A DNA stretch of 64,000 nt, from assembly GCF_009192775.1 (NCBI RefSeq), contig NZ_VTFX01000003.1, forward strand, positions 1-64,000. Direction: 5' to 3'. Source of the stretch: Arthrobacter yangruifuii. Its GTDB lineage: Bacteria; Actinomycetota; Actinomycetes; Actinomycetales; Micrococcaceae. The notes below the pieces were generated by a model. That model saw nothing but the letters and a program-made list of their open reading frames with translations, was not told the origin of the DNA and did no database searches. How positions within the stretch are numbered: the first letter of the stretch is position 1; each line of letters begins with the position of its first letter. The position numbers and the translations under genes were made by a program. This document shows, piece after piece, positions 58,783 to 64,000 of the stretch.

Positions 58783-60198
58783 TTAGTTTCCCCTCTCGCC
58801 CCGGAGCATCTCTGACGGCTTGTAGGAGACGAAACTCCCGCCGCGCCCAAGCCCGGACTCTTCCGCTATGGTGTCTGCCAGCCGGTTGAGTGCCGCCGGA
58901 TGTGCCAGGTTCGCCCACCTTCCGGTCTCGAGCCGGCGCTGGAGACTAGTGACGGCGGCGGCAACCTCCGAGTCAGCGTAAACGCAGTGCCCCGGCCGGT
59001 CGACGAAAGCCTGTCGGAGCAGCCGATTATCGCCATTGGCCCTGACGCGGGACGCATATGTTCCTGCCTGCGTCACGGTGGGTGCCGTATCTCCGATCTC
59101 ATGGAGGGTAAGCACCGGTCCGGAAAGCTCCCCCCTGGGCGTGGCGTTGGCCTGCATGTAGGCCAATGCGCCGGGATCGGCGGTGATCCTGTCACTGGCC
59201 GCCAAGGTCTTGAGGTCCTCTTTCAGTGAGATGCCGGCCTGGGAATAGAGGTCGCGGACCAACTTCGAGTTCCCCGAACGGCTCAGTGACCCGGCATAAT
59301 CGACCCCGGTGTTCCAGGAGAAGTTTCCGCCCGCCCGTTCTTCAAGCGGCTGCCGGGGAGAGACGACGCCGAACATAAAGGCTGAGTACATCTGCTGCTG
59401 TTGAGCGGCATAGTCCTTTGGTGACGGCCGCGGATCCTGCGGCTGGGTCCACCCTGGAATCTGTGCGACGGCAGCCGCCAACGCGATTCTGGCCCGGCCG
59501 GCCGGTGTTGCCTGCGCTTCGTCCAGCACTTGGCGGAAGGCTGCCTGCCGTGCTTGTTCATTAGTGACATTCACGAGTTCCAGGCGTGGATCGTCGGGGG
59601 CGAGGAGCATCTTCAGGATGAAGGCGCCGTCGAGGCTGCCGTTGAGCATCGGCACTGCGCCGGCAACGGATCCGCACAGCGGCAGTGCTGCATCAACCTC
59701 TGCGGGATAGGCCTCCATGCTGGCCACGGAGGTCAGTCCGCCCATGGAGGCGCCCCAGGCGATGACGGATTCGGGTTCGCCCAGATTCTCCTCTATTACG
59801 GCAGCGACTGCGGGTTGGTTGGCGATCAACTCCTCTACTGCCCATCCGCCCGTCGCCGCGGTGGTCCCGGCGACGGCATACCCCTGATCCAGCAGCCAAC
59901 GCCGAAGCCCGTCAGATGGAGCGGCTGCGGGTTCAGTGCCGGCACCGCCACCGTAGCCGGGGTTCCAAATTAGGGCCGTGCCGTTCCAGCGGGATGGTGC
60001 ATACAGGACGTAGCGGCCACCCTGGGGCAGGTCGCCGCGGAATTCGGCGGTCGCTACGGCGGCCCCCGGAGATATCGGTGGGTTCGGCGCGGCGGTGGCC
60101 GTCGACGCCGGGATAAGGCAGAGGGCGCAAGCGATGCCGGCAGCTATGACAGCGCCGGGGCGTCGGGTGGAACGGGAGGTTGGGGTGCGGTATGACAT
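58783..60198 (-). CDS. Secreted alpha/beta hydrolase
   Basis: A 471-aa protein. A signal peptide (RRPGAVIAAGIACALCLIPA with AxA cleavage) leads to an alpha/beta hydrolase fold; the nucleophile elbow is AWGASMGG near residue 149, a candidate Asp lies in LHEIGDTAPT near 370 and the His in DRPGHCVYAD near 410. The substrate is unknown; several esterase or peptidase roles are possible. ATG at 60198 follows GGAAGGA. It lies 87 bases downstream of the PaaX-like gene in the same direction. Confidence 0.85.
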   Translation of the reverse strand: MSYRTPTSRSTRRPGAVIAAGIACALCLIPASTATAAPNPPISPGAAVATAEFRGDLPQGGRYVLYAPSRWNGTALIWNPGYGGGAGTEPAAAPSDGLRRWLLDQGYAVAGTTAATGGWAVEELIANQPAVAAVIEENLGEPESVIAWGASMGGLTSVASMEAYPAEVDAALPLCGSVAGAVPMLNGSLDGAFILKMLLAPDDPRLELVNVTNEQARQAAFRQVLDEAQATPAGRARIALAAAVAQIPGWTQPQDPRPSPKDYAAQQQQMYSAFMFGVVSPRQPLEERAGGNFSWNTGVDYAGSLSRSGNSKLVRDLYSQAGISLKEDLKTLAASDRITADPGALAYMQANATPRGELSGPVLTLHEIGDTAPTVTQAGTYASRVRANGDNRLLRQAFVDRPGHCVYADSEVAAAVTSLQRRLETGRWANLAHPAALNRLADTIAEESGLGRGGSFVSYKPSEMLRGERGN

Positions 60199-60285
60199 GT
60201 TCGTCCTTCCGGCAGCACGTCTGTTCAGCGCACTGCAGTGGAGATGCATGACGGGAGGACGGCACCGTAGGGCATACGCCGGGAA

Positions 60286-61260
60286 TCAGTCCTCCGAGAG
60301 AAGGGAAGCCGAGGCAGCGAACGTGTGGTGCGTGATGCGCTCAGCCAACTGCTCGTCGTGTACACGTAGTATCCGGCGAACACCTGCCTCGGCCGCTGGA
60401 CCAAGGCTGTCATAGAGGGCGGCGCAGGCAGCAACGGCCCGGTACAGGGGAAAACCGGCCCCCAGCAGTTCATGAGGCAGGCGGGGATCCTGCCGGCGGA
60501 GGGTGCGCCAATCCGCCATCAAGGAGGTCCGCAACCGGAGGGCCTCGTCCCCTGACCGTTCCGATGAACCCGGCGACAACCCCAGCACTGCTTCCGGTCC
60601 CTGCTCGAGCTTCCGGGCGAAAGGCTCCCACCGATTGATGAAAGCGGCGTAGTCCGCGGCCAACTCCGGGAGGCCGAAGGCAGCATGTATCGCGTCCAGT
60701 CCCGTGCCCTCGGGTAGCCTCGCATCGGTAAAGACAGTCAGGTGGTCCTGGTTCAGCTGCGCTCCCAGGTTCGCCTGCAGTTCGACGACGGATTCGAGCT
60801 GGTTGCCGGGCCGGATCCAAAGTGCGTCGTAGAGATTTCCAAAGTGAAGTTGGCGTAACTGGTCGCGCAGCAACCGCCGCGTACCCCTGGCATCCTCCGG
60901 AAGCGAGTAGCCCACCAGCGTCCAGGTGCCGTCCCACGGCTGGGAGATGTGGCCCATGAAGAGGGCACGGACATGATAGTTGATGCGTTCGCGGCTCATG
61001 GGTGACACCGCATATGCCGTCAGGCGCCCTGCCTTGGTGCCGATCAGGAACCCTCTTTGGGCCAGGCGTTGAATCGCCGCACGTCCGCCTGTTGCCGTAA
61101 TCCCGAAGACCTGGAGCAACTCGACAAGCGCAGCCGAGGGGATGGGCTCTTTGCGTGCGTGCCAGTAATCTCCCAACAGGACCGTCAGGAGCTGCTGCGA
61201 ACGGGCGCCGTTCTGGAAGCGCGGAAGAATCGGCACGGATGCGGTTGCGGACGTGGACAT
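60286..61260 (-). CDS. PaaX-family transcriptional regulator
   Basis: A 324-aa protein. N-terminal winged helix with LLTVLLGDYWHARKEPIPSA near residue 25 and GGRAAIQRLAQRGFL near 58, the central PaaX domain with WTLVGYSLPEDARGTRRLLR near 112, and the C-terminal domain of PaaX. Classical PaaX represses phenylacetate degradation and responds to phenylacetyl-CoA, but no paa genes are visible here. It starts 12 bases after the P450 stop, so is likely co-transcribed with it. Confidence 0.88.
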   Translation of the reverse strand: MSTSATASVPILPRFQNGARSQQLLTVLLGDYWHARKEPIPSAALVELLQVFGITATGGRAAIQRLAQRGFLIGTKAGRLTAYAVSPMSRERINYHVRALFMGHISQPWDGTWTLVGYSLPEDARGTRRLLRDQLRQLHFGNLYDALWIRPGNQLESVVELQANLGAQLNQDHLTVFTDARLPEGTGLDAIHAAFGLPELAADYAAFINRWEPFARKLEQGPEAVLGLSPGSSERSGDEALRLRTSLMADWRTLRRQDPRLPHELLGAGFPLYRAVAACAALYDSLGPAAEAGVRRILRVHDEQLAERITHHTFAASASLLSED

Positions 61261-61272
61261 GGGACGATTCTG

Positions 61273-62559
61273 TCATTCGCCCGGTCCGCTGGAAGCGGCG
61301 GCGCTGCCCGTGTCCGGTGTGACCCGCAGCCGGAGCGGGGCGGCTCGGGGTCCGTACTCCAGCCAGTTCATCATCACGACCTCACCCGCCAGCTCAAAGG
61401 CCTCCGTGTGTTCAAGAAGCACCTCCAATGCGATGAGAAGTTCCAGCCGCCCCATGGTTGCCGCGGGACACTTGTGCGCACCGCGACCGAAGGCCAAATG
61501 GGAGTTGTTCGGTCTGCGCAGCACAAAATCGTCCGGGTCCGGAAAGACCTCTTCATCCCTGTTCCCGGACGGGAATATGAGGGCGATGGGTTCGCCTTCG
61601 CGAACCCGCCGCCCGTGGACTTCCGTATCCCTGCTGGCTGTCCTGGCGAAGACCCGGTACGGGGCGTGGAGCCGGAGGAACTCTTCGATAGCGGCAGGAA
61701 GGTCTTCGGGGTGCTCCCGCAGATGCTGCTGGAGAATCTGGTCCTGTGCAAGATGCACCAGACAGCTGCCCAGAACGGCCTGTGGTGCGCCCATGCCTGC
61801 TACGATCATTTGCCGGATCGTGGCTATCGCCGTCCGCTCGCTGATATGGTTCTCCGGATTCAGGGCAGCCTGGTGAAGACTGGAAACGAGGTCCCGTTCT
61901 GCTTCGGCGCCGGCCTCCACCCTGTCGCGGTACACCTGCTCCGCTATTGCGTAGAGTTCGGTGCTGCACTGCCCGATGACGTCGTCATCCATGTCCTGGA
62001 TGGCGAAGGAGTACCGGACCCCGATGTCCCGGATGCGTCGGGCGAGGGAGGCCGGAACAGCCAGAAAGGCTGCGAAGCAGTCCATGACATAGGGGGCTGC
62101 GAAATCGCGGACGCCGTCGGCGTCGTCCCTGAGGAAGAGCGACTGCACCAGCTCCCGTGCACTTGCTCGAAAGGCTTCTTCGTGTGCCCGGACCACTGAG
62201 CGGCGCAGGACGGGATCAATTGCTTCACGGTAAGCGGTGTGTTCCGGCGGATCGAAATGCAGGGGAGGCCTGCGTGAGGATCTGGGGACATGAGGCACTA
62301 CGTTCTGCACCGAGGTGATGAAAAGTTCATCGTCCTGCGTAATGCGGAGAATATCCTCGTAGGTTGTTGCTGACCAGAAGCCGCCGAAGTCATCGCTCCA
62401 CGGGAAGGGGTTGCTTCGGCGCAGTTCTGCGTAATCCTGATGCGCACTGCCGAACGTCTCGTCCATAGCGGGAGACCACTCCGCGCCGCGTCCTCCGGCT
62501 GCGGGGGCGCCGGCCGAGGCCGGCGAATCTGAAGCGTTGCCATAAGGGCACGGGGACAT
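61273..62559 (-). CDS. Cytochrome P450 with an atypical I-helix
   Basis: A 428-aa soluble bacterial P450. The haem-binding loop is FGRGAHKCPAA with the axial Cys near residue 361; ExxR is in EEFLRLHAP near 290. In the I-helix (IVAGMGAPQAVLG near 250) the usual acid-alcohol pair of AGxDT or AGxET is replaced by Gly-Ala, so normal O2 activation may be altered or it may use peroxide. ATG at 62559 with AAAGG upstream starts two bases from the stop of the ABC permease. Electron-transfer partners are not visible. Substrate unknown. Confidence 0.88.
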   Translation of the reverse strand: MSPCPYGNASDSPASAGAPAAGGRGAEWSPAMDETFGSAHQDYAELRRSNPFPWSDDFGGFWSATTYEDILRITQDDELFITSVQNVVPHVPRSSRRPPLHFDPPEHTAYREAIDPVLRRSVVRAHEEAFRASARELVQSLFLRDDADGVRDFAAPYVMDCFAAFLAVPASLARRIRDIGVRYSFAIQDMDDDVIGQCSTELYAIAEQVYRDRVEAGAEAERDLVSSLHQAALNPENHISERTAIATIRQMIVAGMGAPQAVLGSCLVHLAQDQILQQHLREHPEDLPAAIEEFLRLHAPYRVFARTASRDTEVHGRRVREGEPIALIFPSGNRDEEVFPDPDDFVLRRPNNSHLAFGRGAHKCPAATMGRLELLIALEVLLEHTEAFELAGEVVMMNWLEYGPRAAPLRLRVTPDTGSAAASSGPGE

Positions 62560-62560
62560 A

Positions 62561-64000
62561 TTAGATAACCTTTCTGCGGGCCCAGCGGGCCACCGATTCA
62601 AGCGCGACGACCACAACAATGAGGCCGATGAGGATGCCTGCCGTCTGCTGGTAGTGCAGGGTGGCCACGGATTCGTCCAACAGGAAACCCACGCCGCCGG
62701 CACCAACAATTCCCAGCACAGCTGACTCGCGCAGGGCCAGGTCCGAGGTAAAGAGGCTGTTGCCAATGAAGCTCGGTACAAACTGCGGCCAGACCCCGCT
62801 GACGAATATCTGGACCCGGTTCGCTCCCGTCGCTTCAAGGGCCCTTATCGGTGCAGGGTCAACGTTTTGCAGGGAATCCGTGAAGAACTTGGATGCCAAA
62901 GCCGTGCAGGAGATTGTCAGAGCCAGGAAACCGGCGAACGGTCCAAGCCCCAAAGCGGCAACGAAAATCAGGGCGTAGACAATGTCGGGGATGCCCCGGA
63001 CGAAAACCACCAGGCCACGCAACGTAAATGCCAGCGGGGCGAAGGTCACCAAATGCCGGGTGGACAGCACAGCGATGACCAGGCCGATCAGCACTCCGAA
63101 GAACGTGGCAGTGAACGCCATGATGACGCTTTCGAAGATCCCGAGGAGGATGTCCTGGGTGAATACCGGCGGGACAAAGCCGGCGAGCAGGGCGGTGGCG
63201 TTACCCCAGGCCTGTCCCAACCGGGCGGAATTTACGGAAAGCTGGCCCAGCGAGAATAGGAAGAGGCACGCGGCCGCCGCGCCTGCTCCCGTGCGCATCA
63301 GCCGTGACCGGTTCCATCCCGGCGTGGACGCCTCTTTGCCGGGGGCAAAGAGCCGGGATTCGGTGTGTTCATCCGCGTGCTCGGCCACCGCACGCTGAAC
63401 GAGGTAGGCAATCAGTTCAAGGATCAGGAGGAGGACGACGATCGCCAGGATGATGCCCGCTGCTCTGCGGTAATTCAGGGATCCGATGGCAGTCTGCAGT
63501 GCAACACCAATACCTCCGGCCCCGACCAGCCCGAGTACGGCAGAGGCACGGACATTGATGTCCAGGCGGTAGATCACCAGCGACGCAGCGGCCGGCAGGG
63601 CCCGCGTCAGCGTAGTGGAAACAAAGTTCTGCATACGGTTCGCGCCGACGGCGGCAATTGCTTCATGCGGAGCCGGGACTTGTTCTTCAAAGACATCCGA
63701 CATCATCTTTCCGATCATGCCGACGGAATGGAACGCAATGGCCAGTGCGCCGGCGAGCGGACCCAGACCGAAAATACGAACGAAGAGGATGGCAAAGATC
63801 AGTGACGGGACGGCTCTGGTGACGATAATGATGCCTTGGGCAAGCCAGCGGACTGCCCGAGGACCGGTGAAGTGCCGCGATGCCGCCGCTGCCAGGAAAA
63901 CCGACGCGATTGCCGCCAGTCCCGTTCCTGCCAGAGCGATCCAGAGTGTTTCAAGTGTCAGGGTCAGGAGGGCCGGTACAGGGCCGGTGGTGGGAGGAAC
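62561..64000 (-). CDS. phnE: Phosphonate-type ABC permease with two fused modules (5' end outside window)
   Basis: The reading frame is open from the right edge to the TAA at 62561 (479 codons visible), so the true start lies beyond the window. It contains two PhnE-like permease modules. Module 1 has the ATP-binding-protein contact loop EAIAAVGANRMQNFV and module 2 has RALEATGANRVQIFVSGVWP, each with about six membrane segments and the GAGG(I/V)G signature. The two are joined by a cytoplasmic linker near 63330-63410. PhnE forms the channel for phosphonates, phosphite or similar anions. Fusion gives a full dimer in one chain. An ABC ATPase and binding protein probably lie just to the right. 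Confidence 0.9.
   Translation of the reverse strand, partial: VPPTTGPVPALLTLTLETLWIALAGTGLAAIASVFLAAAASRHFTGPRAVRWLAQGIIIVTRAVPSLIFAILFVRIFGLGPLAGALAIAFHSVGMIGKMMSDVFEEQVPAPHEAIAAVGANRMQNFVSTTLTRALPAAASLVIYRLDINVRASAVLGLVGAGGIGVALQTAIGSLNYRRAAGIILAIVVLLLILELIAYLVQRAVAEHADEHTESRLFAPGKEASTPGWNRSRLMRTGAGAAAACLFLFSLGQLSVNSARLGQAWGNATALLAGFVPPVFTQDILLGIFESVIMAFTATFFGVLIGLVIAVLSTRHLVTFAPLAFTLRGLVVFVRGIPDIVYALIFVAALGLGPFAGFLALTISCTALASKFFTDSLQNVDPAPIRALEATGANRVQIFVSGVWPQFVPSFIGNSLFTSDLALRESAVLGIVGAGGVGFLLDESVATLHYQQTAGILIGLIVVVVALESVARWARRKVI

Noticed and set aside
58783-64000. A genomic island with integrase or att site
   Set aside because: Gene content looks accessory, but no integrase, transposase, tRNA border or direct-repeat ends were seen inside the window.

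Overview
The window is a GC-rich actinobacterial chromosome segment, most likely from the Micrococcaceae and close to Arthrobacter. This is inferred from the twin clpP1-clpP2-clpX locus, mycothiol-type oxidoreductase, F-type gene orders such as ileS-folC-DUF4233-ndk and proB-proA-nadD-rsfS, a translational ileS T-box, frequent GTG/TTG starts, recurrent TAGGCT -10 boxes and class Ib nrdHIEF. No database search was possible. No insertion sequence, prophage, integrase, CRISPR array or replication origin was seen. The first 82 bases are almost pure C and look like a contig-end artefact.

Layout. 0.1-9 kb: small lipoprotein, ettA, two acyl-CoA thioesterases, a conserved hypothetical, glbO-type globin, MscS channel, OsmC protein and pepN. 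9.2-12.5 kb: a large secreted metalloprotease with ten LGFP-type repeats, showing a recent internal duplication. 12.7-19.7 kb: rpiB, nei-type glycosylase, tRNA-Gly, tRNA-Pro, trigger factor, clpP1, clpP2, clpX and a mycothiol-dependent reductase homologue, together a protein-quality-control block. 19.8-25.1 kb: valS, a DUF488 protein, a noncoding tandem-repeat block, an AbiEi-like/DUF559 fusion and an SDR. 25.2-31.1 kb: T-box, ileS, folC, DUF4233 gene and ndk.

31-46 kb: a PRISE-like reductase, a hypothetical, a VKOR-like protein, rne with a long leader, rplU, rpmA, obg, proB, proA, a small membrane protein, nadD, a hypothetical, rsfS, a histidine phosphatase and two identical tRNA-Ala genes. 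46.3-48.9 kb: an NAD salvage operon (pnuC-nadR-nrtR) with a 17-bp palindrome at its promoter that is the likely NrtR operator. 48.9-54.2 kb: lysoplasmalogenase, fatty acid desaturase, App1-type phosphatase, FUSC-type membrane protein and a LysR regulator. 54.4-58.7 kb: nrdHIEF behind two NrdR-box-like sites.

58.8-64 kb is the most accessory-looking part. A phosphonate-type ABC permease with two fused modules (running off the window), an atypical cytochrome P450, a PaaX-family regulator and a secreted alpha/beta hydrolase are all read leftward with short gaps. This combination is the best candidate for an undescribed pathway here. Start sites were set by ribosome binding sites, overlaps and family N-termini; where the choice is open this is stated.
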